Below, in pieces: positions 40,575-49,815 of a stretch of DNA of 64,000 bases. The DNA comes from Synechococcus sp. CCY 0621 (GTDB lineage: Bacteria; Cyanobacteriota; Cyanobacteriia; PCC-6307; Cyanobiaceae), in contig NZ_JAFKRH010000046.1 of NCBI RefSeq assembly GCF_019038465.1, positions 1 to 64,000 of the forward strand. Reading direction: 5' to 3'. Each line of letters starts with the position of its first letter. Position 1 is the first letter of the stretch. The notes beneath the pieces are model-generated. The model worked only from the letters and a program-made list of their open reading frames with translations, did not search any database and was not told the DNA's origin. A program made the translations under genes and the position numbers.

Positions 40575-43500
40575 TCATGCCGCAGGACTCGGAGGGTGAC
40601 GCAGGGAAGTCTGGCCAGGCGCGGCTCTGGTGGCCCGTGCCAGCAGGCCGTGGGCGGCCGGCACGTAGTACAGGGCCAGGGCCGTGGCCCCCACCAGGCC
40701 GCCGGCCACCGCGATCGCCAGCGGCGGCCAGAAGCCGGAGGGATCGAGCATCAGGGGCAGGAAGCCGACCACGGTGGTGATCGTGGTGGCGAGCACATGG
40801 CGGGTGGCGTGCTCCACCACGGCGGCGGTGGCGGCAGGGTCGCCGCTGCGGGCCAGCGGATCGGCGCGGATGGCGGTGAGCACCACGATCGCGTCGTTCA
40901 CCGCAAGCCCGATCAGCCCGAGGGTGCCGAGGATGGCGGTGAAGCCGAAGGGAGAGCCGCTGAGCCTCAGGGCCAGGGCCGCCAGCCCCACCGACAGCAG
41001 CGCCACCGACGCGATCAGGGCGGCCATCCGGAAGGAGCGGAAGGACAGCACCAGGGTGGCGGTCATCAGGATCGCCAGCACGCCCACGGTGGAGAGCAGG
41101 TTTCCGACCGCCTCGCCGCGGGCATCGGCCTCGCCGCCGTAGGCCAGGCTCACCCCGGCCGGCAGCTGCCAGCCCTCCTGCTCGAGCTGGCGGCGGAAGT
41201 CCCGCAGCACGGAATCGGGCAGCGCCCCCGCCGTCAGGAAGGCCTGCACCGTGTTGATCCGCTGCCCGTCGCGCCGTTCGATCGCGGCCAGCTCCGGCTC
41301 CAGCCGCAGCCCGGCCAGGGCCCCGAGGGGAATCGGTGCCTCGCTGCCGGGCGCCACCAGATCCAGCGAGGCCACCTGCTGGAGATCGCTGCGCTGGGCC
41401 TCGGCCACCCGCACCCGCACCGGCACGGTGGTGACCCCCTCCAGGATCGAACCGCCGACGCTGCCCTCAAGGCCGCCCTGGAGCTGGCGGGCGATGGCGC
41501 GGTTGTCGAGGCTGCTGCGGCGGGCCTGCTCCTCGTCCACCGCCAGGGCCAGGCGGGGCACGGCCTCGCTCAGGCTGGCGGCGGTGTGGGTCACCGGCTC
41601 CAGCTGGGCCAGGTGGCGGCGCAGCTCGTCGCCGCTGCGGCGTAGCTGCTCCAGATCAGCCCCCTCCAGCCGCAGCTCGATCGGCGCCTCGAAGGGGGGC
41701 CCCTGCTCCAGCTGCTTCACCAGGATCTGGGCCTCGGGGAACTCCTGATCCAGCGCCTGCTGGAGGGAGCGGATCGTCGTCCGCACCCCTTCGGCCCCGC
41801 GCAGTTGCACCAGGCCCTGGGCGTAGTGGGGGGCGTTCTCCTCGGAGGCGATCACGTTGTAGAAGAAGGCCGGCGCGCTCTCGCCGAGAAACCAGTGCAC
41901 GTCGTCGACGTGGGGGTCCTGACGGATCCGCTGCCGCACCGCCATCGCCAGGGCCTCGGTGTGCCCCAGGGCGCTCTGCTGGGGCAGCCGCAGCTCGATC
42001 TGGAACTGGTCGCGGTTGGTGGGCGGGAAGAACTGCTGCTCGAGGCTGCCAAAGGCCAGAAACCCCAGCAGCGGCAGCACAAGGCAGAGGGCCACCCCCG
42101 GCCCGGGATGGTGCAGGGTCTGGAGCAGGGAGCGGCGGTAGGGGCGGTCGAGGAGGGCCGGGGTGATGCCCTGCTCCCACCAGCGCATGCCCGGCCCCAG
42201 GGGCTGCCAGGGCTTCAGCCGGGCGGTGAGGGCCGGGATCACCGTCAGCGAGAGGAACAGGGAGCTGGCCAGGGCCAGGATCACGGTGAGGCCGATGGTG
42301 CCGATGAATTCCCCGGTGGCCCCCGGTGAGGTGGCGATGGGCACAAAGGCCAGCACGGTGGTGAGGGTGGAGGCCAGCAGCGGCACCAGCAGGTACCGCA
42401 CCGAGTGGCGCACCGCCGCGGAGGGGCTGTCGCCGGAGCGCAGCCGCTGCTGCACCTCGTCAACCACGACGATGGCGTTGTCGATCAGCAGCCCCAGGGC
42501 GATCACCAGGCCGGTGGCCGACATCTGGTGCAGGGGCACCGCCAGCACCCGCATCCAGCCGAACACCATCAGGGCGGAGAGGGGCAGGGCCACCCCCACC
42601 ACCAGGGCGGCCCGGCCGCCGAGCATCAGCACCGACACGGCCACCACCAGCAGCGAGCCGGTGATCAAGTTGCCGATCACGCCGTCGAGACGCTCCTGGA
42701 CGTAGCGGCTCTGGTCGAGCACGGTGTGCAGCCCCAGGCCCTCGGGCAGGGTGGCGCGCACCGCGTCGAGCTGGGCACGGGCCTGGCGGGCCCAGAGGTC
42801 GACCCGGGCACTGGAGGCCACCGTGGCCGACACCACCACGGCCGGTCGGCCCCGCACCAGGGCCAGGCGGGAGGCGGGTTGGCGCACCCCGCGGCTGACG
42901 GCGGCCACCTGCCCCAGGCGGGCGCCGGCACCGTCGGCGCCGGTCTGCAGGGGGATGGCGCGGATGCGCTCCAGGGAGTCGAGGGCGCCATCCACCTCCA
43001 GCAGCAGCTCGCTGCGGGGGCCCCGCACCTGGCCGGCGGCCTCCTTGGCGTCGCTGGCGGCGATCCGTTCGGCGAGCCCGCCTGGGGTGAGGCCGAGCCG
43101 GGCCAGCTCCCGGGCGCCGATCTCCACCCGGATCTCCTCCTCGGGTTCGCCGCTGAGTTCCACCCGGTCGGTGCCGGGGAGGGCGCGCAGGCGGCTGGCC
43201 AGGTCGTCGGCCAACCGGGTCAGCAGGCCCAGGTTGGGGGGGCTATCGAGCTCCCAGGTGAGGCCGACGATCAGGGCGCTGGCGCCGATGTTGCCGTCGC
43301 GGAACTCCGGGTCCGTTGCCTCCGGCGGCAGGTCGGGGGTGGCGTCGTCGATCTTGCTGCGCACCTTGCCCCACACCGGCGCCACCTGGCGGATCGACTC
43401 CTTGAGGCTCACGGCGATCACCGAGGTGCCGGTGGAGGAGGTGGAGTCGAGGTGGTCCACCTCCTCCAGCTCGAGCAGGGCCTCCTCGAGGGGTTCGGTC

Positions 43501-43682
43501 ACGAGGGACTCGACCCGCTCCGGCGTGGCCCCCGGCAGGGCGGTGACCACCAGGGCGTTGCGCTGGGTGATCAGGGGGTCCTCCAGCCGCGGCAGGGTGA
43601 CCAGGGCCGACAGCCCCCAGACCACCACCAGCAGCAGGGTGAGCAGCTGCAGCTGGCGGTTCCGGTGAAAGATGTCGAACAT
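40575..43682 (-). CDS. RND-family efflux transporter, inner-membrane pump
   Basis: The 1035-residue protein has the RND layout: one span at the N terminus (LLTLLLVVVWGLSALVTLP), a large periplasmic loop, a helix block (residues about 330-480) with VIALGLLIDNAIVVVDEVQQ, a second loop and a second helix block with GLIGLAVNDAIVVLTAIRA. It matches AcrB/CusA-like proton-driven exporters; the acidic LLIDNAIVVVDEV helix is typical of the drug/solute type. It is read after the adaptor gene, with which it shares a 1-bp overlap at 43682. Confidence 0.9.
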   Translation of the reverse strand: MFDIFHRNRQLQLLTLLLVVVWGLSALVTLPRLEDPLITQRNALVVTALPGATPERVESLVTEPLEEALLELEEVDHLDSTSSTGTSVIAVSLKESIRQVAPVWGKVRSKIDDATPDLPPEATDPEFRDGNIGASALIVGLTWELDSPPNLGLLTRLADDLASRLRALPGTDRVELSGEPEEEIRVEIGARELARLGLTPGGLAERIAASDAKEAAGQVRGPRSELLLEVDGALDSLERIRAIPLQTGADGAGARLGQVAAVSRGVRQPASRLALVRGRPAVVVSATVASSARVDLWARQARAQLDAVRATLPEGLGLHTVLDQSRYVQERLDGVIGNLITGSLLVVAVSVLMLGGRAALVVGVALPLSALMVFGWMRVLAVPLHQMSATGLVIALGLLIDNAIVVVDEVQQRLRSGDSPSAAVRHSVRYLLVPLLASTLTTVLAFVPIATSPGATGEFIGTIGLTVILALASSLFLSLTVIPALTARLKPWQPLGPGMRWWEQGITPALLDRPYRRSLLQTLHHPGPGVALCLVLPLLGFLAFGSLEQQFFPPTNRDQFQIELRLPQQSALGHTEALAMAVRQRIRQDPHVDDVHWFLGESAPAFFYNVIASEENAPHYAQGLVQLRGAEGVRTTIRSLQQALDQEFPEAQILVKQLEQGPPFEAPIELRLEGADLEQLRRSGDELRRHLAQLEPVTHTAASLSEAVPRLALAVDEEQARRSSLDNRAIARQLQGGLEGSVGGSILEGVTTVPVRVRVAEAQRSDLQQVASLDLVAPGSEAPIPLGALAGLRLEPELAAIERRDGQRINTVQAFLTAGALPDSVLRDFRRQLEQEGWQLPAGVSLAYGGEADARGEAVGNLLSTVGVLAILMTATLVLSFRSFRMAALIASVALLSVGLAALALRLSGSPFGFTAILGTLGLIGLAVNDAIVVLTAIRADPLARSGDPAATAAVVEHATRHVLATTITTVVGFLPLMLDPSGFWPPLAIAVAGGLVGATALALYYVPAAHGLLARATRAAPGQTSLRHPPSPAA

Positions 43683-44863
43683 CAGGGCGCCTCCGTCACC
43701 CGGACCCCGGGCACGACGCGGTGGGTGCCGGCGGCGATCACCCGGTCGCCGGGGCGCAGGGTGCCGCGCACGAGGGAGCGGTCGCCCTCGGTGTGCAGGG
43801 GCTCCACCAGGCGCCGGGCCACCCGCCGCCCCCGTTCTGGCGCGGCGTCGGCCGGCACCAGCACATAGACCGACCAGAGGCCCCGTTCGGCGGCCACCAG
43901 GGCGGTGGTGGGCAGCCAGAAGCCGGCGCCCATCTCGGTGCGCCGCAGGCTGAGGCGGGCCGTGGCCCCCACCGGCAGATCCTCGGCCGGCAGCCTCAGC
44001 ACCACAGTGGCGGTGCGGCTGCCGGCATCGAGTTCCGGCAGCAGGGCGCTGACGGTGGCCTGCAGGCGGCGATCGCCGACGCGCACGGGATGGCGCTGCC
44101 CCGGCCGCAGGTCCTGGGCGGCGTCGGGCGGCACCCCCACCCGCGCCTCCAGGGGGGCGGACTCCACCAGGGTGATCAGCGCCTGGCCGCCGCTCACCAC
44201 CACGCCCTCATCGAGTCGCCGCCGGCTCACCGTGCCGTCGAAGGGGGCCACCAGCACGCTTCGGGCCAGGTCGACATCGATCTGGCGCAGGCGGGCCTCG
44301 GCCTCCTCGACCTGGCCTTCGGCCTGGACCAGACGGCTGCGCAGGGCGGCGCTGCCATGGATCTGCTGGTCGAGGTCCTCGCGGGAGATCGCCCCCTGGG
44401 CATGGAGCCGCCGGCGGCGGTCGCGCTGCAGTTCGGCCAGGGTGAGCTGCTGCCGCACCTCCTCAACGGCGGCCCGGGCGACATCCCGCTGGGCCAGCGA
44501 CTGCTGGCGCTGGGCCCGGAGCCGGCGGCGGTCGAGGTGGGCCAACGGCTGGCCGGCCATCACCCGGTCCCCCTCCTCCACCAGCACCTGCTCGAGGGTG
44601 CCGGGGAGCTCGAAGCCGAGGCTGCTGCTGCGGCCGGCCACCACCTCGCCGGTGTAGTCGCGGCTGGTGAGGTAGCTGGTCACTGGCTGGGCGGTCACCA
44701 CCGCCACCGGCAGGGGGCGCTGGACCTGGGGGCGGGGCTGGCGGGACACCGCCACGGCGATCGCGAGGCCGGCGGCGGCCGCAGCGATTGCGATCGGTGG
44801 CCCCCAGCGGGTCCGTCGCAGGGCGCTCAGCAGCGCTGGCGGCATCGCGGGGGCGGAATCCAT
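43682..44863 (-). CDS. RND efflux periplasmic adaptor (HlyD/AcrA family)
   Basis: The 393-residue protein starts MDSAPAMPPALLSALRRTRW, has one membrane anchor (PIAIAAAAAGLAIAVAV), then a lipoyl-like half (YTGEVVAGRSSSLGFELPGT), a coiled-coil hairpin rich in Gln/Arg/Leu (residues about 95-180), and the second half with VLVAPFDGTVSRRRLDEGV. It would bridge the RND pump to an outer-membrane channel, not encoded here. It is the first gene of the operon, divergent from the PadR regulator. Confidence 0.9.
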   Translation of the reverse strand: MDSAPAMPPALLSALRRTRWGPPIAIAAAAAGLAIAVAVSRQPRPQVQRPLPVAVVTAQPVTSYLTSRDYTGEVVAGRSSSLGFELPGTLEQVLVEEGDRVMAGQPLAHLDRRRLRAQRQQSLAQRDVARAAVEEVRQQLTLAELQRDRRRRLHAQGAISREDLDQQIHGSAALRSRLVQAEGQVEEAEARLRQIDVDLARSVLVAPFDGTVSRRRLDEGVVVSGGQALITLVESAPLEARVGVPPDAAQDLRPGQRHPVRVGDRRLQATVSALLPELDAGSRTATVVLRLPAEDLPVGATARLSLRRTEMGAGFWLPTTALVAAERGLWSVYVLVPADAAPERGRRVARRLVEPLHTEGDRSLVRGTLRPGDRVIAAGTHRVVPGVRVTEAP

Positions 44864-44893
44864 GGGGGGACGGCGGCGGGACCCCCTCTGCCC

Positions 44894-44959
44894 GGCACAA
44901 CCTGTGCCAGGCACAGAGCTATGCAACAGATTGGGTATGCGCCAAAGTGTATGCGCAAC
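44894..44959. promoter_or_regulatory. Candidate operator array between the efflux operon and padR
   Basis: Two overlapping inverted repeats, GGCACA-3-TGTGCC (44894-44908) and CTGTGC-3-GCACAG (44902-44916), are followed by three direct copies of TATGC: TATGCAAC at 44920, TATGCGC at 44936, TATGCGCAAC at 44950. They are spaced 14-16 bp, about 1.5 helical turns. The stretch lies in the 173-bp divergent region and may bind the PadR protein; this is an inference. Confidence 0.45.
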
Positions 44960-45036
44960 TTGTTTGGTAGGTCAATCGGGTCCGGCGGCGGCTGGGCCAG
45001 GATCGACTCCCCAGCCGCCGCGATCTCCTCCCTGCC

Positions 45037-45588
45037 ATGGCCCTGGCGCACACGATCCTCACGGTGCTCTGCGAGAAGGACGCCAGCGGCTACGACATCA
45101 GCAAGCAGTTCGAGGAGACGATGGCCTGCTACTGGACCGCCAGCCAGCAGCAGATCTACCGGGAGCTGGCGCGGATCGAGGCGAACGGCTGGGTCCGCTG
45201 CCAGGTGGTGCCCCAGCAGGGACGGCCGGACCGCAAGGTGTACGCCATCACCGAGGCGGGCCGGCGGGAGCTCAGCCAGTGGGCCGCCGAGCCCTCGCTG
45301 CCCACCCCGATCCGCGAGGACCTGCTGGTCAAGGTGCTCGGCGGCCCCTACAGCGAGCCCGCCCAGCTGCTGGCGGAGGTGCGCCGCCGCCGCGCCGTCC
45401 ATGCCGGCCAGCTCGCCTCCTATCGGGAGAAGGAGGCCCTGTTCCGCAGCCACCCAGCCCTGCCGCTGCAGGAGCAGTACCGCTACCTCACCCTGCGCCG
45501 GGGCATCCTGTTCGAGCAGGAATGGATCCGCTGGTGCGATGAGGTGATCGCTTTTCTGGAGGGGCAGCCACTGGATCGCGACGGCTGA
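45037..45588 (+). CDS. PadR-family transcriptional regulator
   Basis: The 183-residue protein has a winged helix at the N terminus (TILTVLCEKDASGYDISKQF, then QQQIYRELARIEANGWV and RKVYAITEAGRRELSQW) and a C-terminal helical dimerisation part, the PadR/Vir layout. PadR proteins commonly repress a neighbouring efflux or detoxification operon and release on ligand binding. Its divergent position from the RND operon fits that role. Confidence 0.88.
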   Translation: MALAHTILTVLCEKDASGYDISKQFEETMACYWTASQQQIYRELARIEANGWVRCQVVPQQGRPDRKVYAITEAGRRELSQWAAEPSLPTPIREDLLVKVLGGPYSEPAQLLAEVRRRRAVHAGQLASYREKEALFRSHPALPLQEQYRYLTLRRGILFEQEWIRWCDEVIAFLEGQPLDRDG

Positions 45589-45612
45589 CGGCGGGGAAGC
45601 TGCTGCTCCGGC

Positions 45613-46206
45613 TCAAGGGCTGGCCGGCTCAAGGACGCGATGGGAGGGAATCGGATCGAGGGCCATCAGGCGACGTTCCACGGCGGATCCATTCGCCTGC
45701 CACCAGGCCGCCATGGCGTCCCCCGCCTTCGGGCCATGGATGCGGTGGCTGACGATCACGGCGGTGCCGTGGCCGTCAGTCTGGCGCCAGCGGGCGAAGA
45801 CGGCTTCGCTGAAGGCGCGGGTGGGGAAGAGGGCCACGACCAGGTGCTCGGCGGGGCGGTCGGCGGTGCGGGGAATGGAAGCCGTGCGCAGCACCGTGGC
45901 CCCGTGGCGCCGGTAGTTGGCGAGGGCCCGGTTGGCCACCTCGGCCAGCCCTTCCCCATCACGCACCCCGGAGTAGGTGTTGATGGTGACCATGTCCGTC
46001 CAGCGACTCAGGTCGTCCTGGCCCGCCGGGGTGAACTCGTGCTGGTGCTGGGACGACCAGCGCAGCCGGTAGGTCTGACCGGAAAAGTCCAGCGTCACCG
46101 GGGCCGCCGGGGGGCCGGCTGCCGCGGGCGTGCCGATCACAGCGCTCAGCGCACCAACCACCAGCAGCGGGGCGGCCCAGCGACGCAGGCCATGGGGGCT
46201 GGACAT
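45613..46206 (-). CDS. Exported hypothetical protein
   Basis: The 197-residue protein has a signal peptide (RRWAAPLLVVGALSAVIG, cleavage near TPAAAG) and a mature part starting VTLDFSGQTYRLRWSSQHQH. Other marks are EFTPAGQDDLSRWTDMVTI and HGTAVIVSHRIHGPKAGDAM. I do not recognise a named family. The ATG at 46206 begins the signal peptide; the longer open frame above it opposes the pseudoenzyme gene and is not coding. Confidence 0.68.
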   Translation of the reverse strand: MSSPHGLRRWAAPLLVVGALSAVIGTPAAAGPPAAPVTLDFSGQTYRLRWSSQHQHEFTPAGQDDLSRWTDMVTINTYSGVRDGEGLAEVANRALANYRRHGATVLRTASIPRTADRPAEHLVVALFPTRAFSEAVFARWRQTDGHGTAVIVSHRIHGPKAGDAMAAWWQANGSAVERRLMALDPIPSHRVLEPASP

Positions 46207-46296
46207 GGCATGTCGCAATCGGGGGCAGGGTAGGAAGCTCACCGGGATCGGCAGGCGCCAGGGCGCGTAGCGTTGCCGCTTGCTGCCCGAACCGGT

Positions 46297-47544
46297 GTGG
46301 ATCGTCGCTGGTTCGCCCCACAGGCACGACGGGTCCTCGGTGCTCTCCTGGCGGGTTGCCTGGGCGGAGCGGCCCCCGTCCAGGCCGGGACCGCCGAGGG
46401 CGTCCCGCCGGCGGCCGGCATCCTGCGGATCGTTCGCCAGCGCATGGCCGACGACCATCTGAGGGCGGTGATCGTGCGGGTGACGATCGACGGCAAGGAA
46501 GTGGTCACCGAGGCGATGGGCGAATCCCTGACGGGGGTGCCCGCGACGGAGGACATGCACGTCCGCAACGGTGCGATCGCCATCTCCTACGTGGCGACGT
46601 TGCTGCTGCAACTGGTCGACGAGAACAGGGTGAGCCTCGACGACAAGCTCGCCAGGTGGCTGCCGGAGATCCCGAATGCGGAGCGGGTCACGCTCGGTCA
46701 GCTCGCCCGGATGACCTCCGGCTACCGCGACTACGTGATCGGCAATGCCGCGTTCGAAAAGACCCTGCTCGAGAACCCGTTCCGGCAGTTCTCCGTGCAG
46801 GACCTGCTCGCCTACGCGGACCTGAAGACGCTCTGGTACGAGCCCGGCACGAGCTGGAACTACGCCCACACGAACTACGTCCTGCTGGGCCTGGCGCTGG
46901 AGCGCATCACGGGGCAGACGATGCCCGTGCTGATGCAGGAGCGGATCTTCGGGCCCCTGAAGCTCCGCAACACGCGGGACCCCGGCGGCACCCCCGCGAT
47001 CGCGCCGCCGGTGCTGCACGCCTTCTCGTCGGAACGGCGCCAGAGCCTCGGCATCCCGGCGGGGACGCGCTTCTACGAGGAGTCGACCTTCTGGAACCCG
47101 TCGTGGACGATCACCCGCGGCGCTGTGCAGTTCACCACCATCCACGACATGGCCACCTCCGCCGAGGCGATCGGAACGGGCCGGTTGTTGTCGCCGCAGA
47201 GCCACAGGCTGCAGATCGCTCCGACGCTGCGGGGCTTTGGCCGGCCGATCGAGGGCTGTGCGACCTGCGCCACCCTCAGCGACGTCTACACCTATGGCAT
47301 CGGGATCGTGCTCTCGGGCCCCTGGCTGCTGCAGAACCCGCTGTTTTCCGGGCAGGCCGGGGTGATGGCCTACCTGCCGTCACGGAAGATCGCGGTGGCG
47401 GTGGCGGTCACCTTCGACGAAGAGGCCTTTGATGCCAGCGGTGTCTACTGCAATGCCGCCGATGACATCTTCCGCGCGATCGGGGCCTATCTGGCGCCGC
47501 AGGACGCCCCGCCCGTCAGGGCCCCTGCCAGAGAAAGGTGTTGA
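46297..47544 (+). CDS. Beta-lactamase-fold protein lacking catalytic residues (pseudoenzyme)
   Basis: The product has 415 residues from the GTG at 46297; a TTG 24 bp upstream is possible. A signal-like segment (VLGALLAGCLGGAAPVQA) precedes a serine beta-lactamase (PF00144-like) domain. Where the family has F-R-x-G-S-x-x-K, this protein has RNGAIAISY, so Ser and Lys are Ala and Ile. The YxN box reads YAH (NYAHTNYVLLG), and the third box lacks its His (SGQAGVMAY). Surrounding sequence is well kept (LVDENRVSLDDKLARWLPEI). It is likely a folded, non-hydrolytic homologue, perhaps a binding protein. It overlaps the next gene by 29 bp, convergent. Confidence 0.75.
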   Translation: MDRRWFAPQARRVLGALLAGCLGGAAPVQAGTAEGVPPAAGILRIVRQRMADDHLRAVIVRVTIDGKEVVTEAMGESLTGVPATEDMHVRNGAIAISYVATLLLQLVDENRVSLDDKLARWLPEIPNAERVTLGQLARMTSGYRDYVIGNAAFEKTLLENPFRQFSVQDLLAYADLKTLWYEPGTSWNYAHTNYVLLGLALERITGQTMPVLMQERIFGPLKLRNTRDPGGTPAIAPPVLHAFSSERRQSLGIPAGTRFYEESTFWNPSWTITRGAVQFTTIHDMATSAEAIGTGRLLSPQSHRLQIAPTLRGFGRPIEGCATCATLSDVYTYGIGIVLSGPWLLQNPLFSGQAGVMAYLPSRKIAVAVAVTFDEEAFDASGVYCNAADDIFRAIGAYLAPQDAPPVRAPARERC

Positions 47545-48085
47545 AGGATCTCTCACCCAGCTGGCTGCGGTACTTGAGGGTGTTCTCGCTGGAGAGACTC
47601 ACCACGGCGCCGAGCCGGTCGGCCAGCTTGATGCACTGCTGGAACTGCGGGGCGCTGTAGCACTGCACATCCAGCTGGTTGCAGCCCGCCGTGGGGAGAA
47701 GACTGGCCTGGAACGGTTGGATGCTGCAGAAGATGGGTTTGGGGTACAGCCGACGCAGCAGATAGAAGTCCTCCAAGGAGTAGTTGGCGAAGAAGTGGTC
47801 GTCCACCTGGATCGCGTCGCCATGGCGGGCTTCGGCCACCAGTTGGTCGATTCGCAGCCCCCGGTACTGGGGCGACTGCACCCACACCACCGGCAGCAGA
47901 CCCTGGCGCCGGGCCGCCTGGGCCGCCTCCTGCTGCATCGCCTCCGACACCTTGCGGACATCGAGGAACACCACCTTGAAGTCGCTGCCCCGGATGTCGG
48001 CCATCACCCCGTTCAGCGACTGCCGGGAGGTGTAGTACCAGATCTGGGGCTGCGACAGCCAGGTGCCGTTGGGGGCCGCCTGCAC
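47516..48085 (-). CDS. Probable exported protein of unknown function
   Basis: The product has 189 residues from a GTG; blocks include PQIWYYTSRQSLNGVMADIR, FKVVFLDVRKVSEAMQQEA and GDAIQVDDHFFANYSLEDFY. These have the alternating strand-helix look of a TIM-barrel, but I cannot name a family. Upstream, in frame, LAAALAGGLTLGAAAVQA is a convincing signal peptide, yet the only start available is a CTG near 48151, with a stop codon above it. The true start is uncertain. The 3' end overlaps the pseudoenzyme gene. Confidence 0.55.
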   Translation of the reverse strand: MQAAPNGTWLSQPQIWYYTSRQSLNGVMADIRGSDFKVVFLDVRKVSEAMQQEAAQAARRQGLLPVVWVQSPQYRGLRIDQLVAEARHGDAIQVDDHFFANYSLEDFYLLRRLYPKPIFCSIQPFQASLLPTAGCNQLDVQCYSAPQFQQCIKLADRLGAVVSLSSENTLKYRSQLGERSFNTFLWQGP

Positions 48086-48210
48086 CGCTGCGGCGCCCAG
48101 GGTCAGGCCCCCGGCCAGGGCGGCGGCCAGAGAGCGGAATGGGTTGGCCAGAGCGGAGTCCCTGGGATCGGTTTAGTGTGCCCCCCGGCGGTTCAACCCG
48201 CTTGCGTGCC

Positions 48211-49782
48211 ATGCCGTCATCCCTTCCCCGCCAGACCTGCGTGCTCGTGGTGGGGGCGGGTCCCACCGGCCTGCTGCTGGCGGGGGAACTGCAGCGCCGC
48301 GGCGTTCCCAACCTGCTGATCGACGCCCGCGCCGAAGCCCTGCACTGGGACCGGGCCACGGTGATCCACCCCCTCTCCCTGGAGATCTTCGAGGCGCTGG
48401 GGCTGGTGGACCGGTTTCTCGAGGCCGGCTGCCGGCAGCGCAGGATCCTGATCCACGCCGATGGCCAGCGGCTGGGGGAACTGGATCTGGCCGAGTGCGG
48501 CAGCCGCTTCGGCTTCAACCTCGGCCTCTCCGAAGAAGTGACCGAAACCATCCTCACGGACCACCTCGAGGGCCAGGGGGGCACGGTGCACCGCTCCTGC
48601 CGGCTGGTGGGTCTGGAGTCACACGGTGACGGGGTGACCGCCACGGTGGTCTCTGGCGACGGGGTGGAGCAAACCGTGCAGGCCCGCTGGCTGGTGGGCT
48701 GCGACGGCATGCGCAGCACCACCCGGGCGCTGAGCGGCCTGGACTTCGAAGGCCATGGCATCAGCCGCCCCTGGGCCGTGTTCGATGCGGCGGTGGAGGG
48801 CTGGGCCGACAGCCACGAGGTCAACGCGGCGTATCTGGACGCCTCGCCCCTGATCCTCACGGCCCTGCCCGAGGGCCGCTGGCGGGTGTACCTGCGGCCC
48901 ACCGTCGAGGAGGGCGATCTGGTGGCCGAGGCCGCCGCCGTGCTGGGGCGCTACCTGCCGCAGGCCCGCTTCAGCGCCGTGGAGAACCCCAGCCGTTTCC
49001 ACTGCCACAGCAGGGTGGCCAGCGCCTTCCGCGCCGGGCCCGTGTTCCTGGCCGGCGATGCCGCCCATGTCTGCTCCCCGGCCGAGGGGCACGGCATGAA
49101 CTGCGGGCTGCATGATGCCGCCAACCTGGCCTGGAAGCTGGCCCTGGTGCACCAGGGGGCCGCAGACCCGGTCCTGCTGGACAGCTACGAGCAGGAGCGG
49201 CGTCCGGTGGCCCAGCAGATCTGCCGCTCGGGCGACGCCACCGAGCAGGCCCACGGGCTGCAGGAGCGCGCTGAGCGCGCCGCACGCGACCGGGCGATCG
49301 CCGCCATGCTGGCCAACCCGGTGGCCCGCCAGCAGGAGGTGGTGGCGGAAACCGAGATGAACGTCAGCTACGCCGGCTCGGCGATCATCGGCGGTGGCGA
49401 GGGCCAGCCCTTTGCTGCCGGACAGCGCCTGCCCACCACGATCGCGCTGCCGCCCGGGGCCGGTGCGTCCCTGCTGCACGCGCTCAGCCACCGCTGCGGC
49501 CACACGCTGCTGCTGCTGGCCGGCCCGGAAGCGCCTCCGGAGGCCCTCGCCGGCCTGCAGGCCGACCTGGAGGCCGACAGGGCCGCCGGCTCGGTGCCGC
49601 CGGCGCTGGTGGAGGCGGTGGTGGCCGTGCGGCTGGAGGAAGCGGCCAGCCTGGGCCTGGGGCCCCTCACCCTGCTGGCGGTGCGGCCGGACGGCTTCAT
49701 CGGCCTAAGGGCCGACGTGGATCACCGCAGCGCGGTGCGTCGGTATGGGGGGCTGGTGATGGGACGCCTGAACCCTGCCTAG
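48211..49782 (+). CDS. FAD-dependent aromatic monooxygenase
   Basis: The 523-residue protein has the FAD dinucleotide fold CVLVVGAGPTGLLLAGELQR at the N terminus, a DG-type mid motif (RWLVGCDGMRSTTR), and FLAGDAAHVCSPAEGHGMNC, which binds the FAD ribityl and pyrophosphate. This is the p-hydroxybenzoate hydroxylase/phenol hydroxylase group using NAD(P)H and O2. A C-terminal thioredoxin-like portion seems present. The substrate is unknown. The ATG at 48211 is the family start. Confidence 0.88.
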   Translation: MPSSLPRQTCVLVVGAGPTGLLLAGELQRRGVPNLLIDARAEALHWDRATVIHPLSLEIFEALGLVDRFLEAGCRQRRILIHADGQRLGELDLAECGSRFGFNLGLSEEVTETILTDHLEGQGGTVHRSCRLVGLESHGDGVTATVVSGDGVEQTVQARWLVGCDGMRSTTRALSGLDFEGHGISRPWAVFDAAVEGWADSHEVNAAYLDASPLILTALPEGRWRVYLRPTVEEGDLVAEAAAVLGRYLPQARFSAVENPSRFHCHSRVASAFRAGPVFLAGDAAHVCSPAEGHGMNCGLHDAANLAWKLALVHQGAADPVLLDSYEQERRPVAQQICRSGDATEQAHGLQERAERAARDRAIAAMLANPVARQQEVVAETEMNVSYAGSAIIGGGEGQPFAAGQRLPTTIALPPGAGASLLHALSHRCGHTLLLLAGPEAPPEALAGLQADLEADRAAGSVPPALVEAVVAVRLEEAASLGLGPLTLLAVRPDGFIGLRADVDHRSAVRRYGGLVMGRLNPA

Positions 49783-49815
49783 GATCCAATCAACTGTGTG
49801 CGCCTCCGCAGGGCC

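Noticed and set aside
46207-47205. Minus-strand extension of the exported protein at 45613-46206
   Set aside because: It opposes the conserved pseudoenzyme gene, and a signal peptide begins at 46206.
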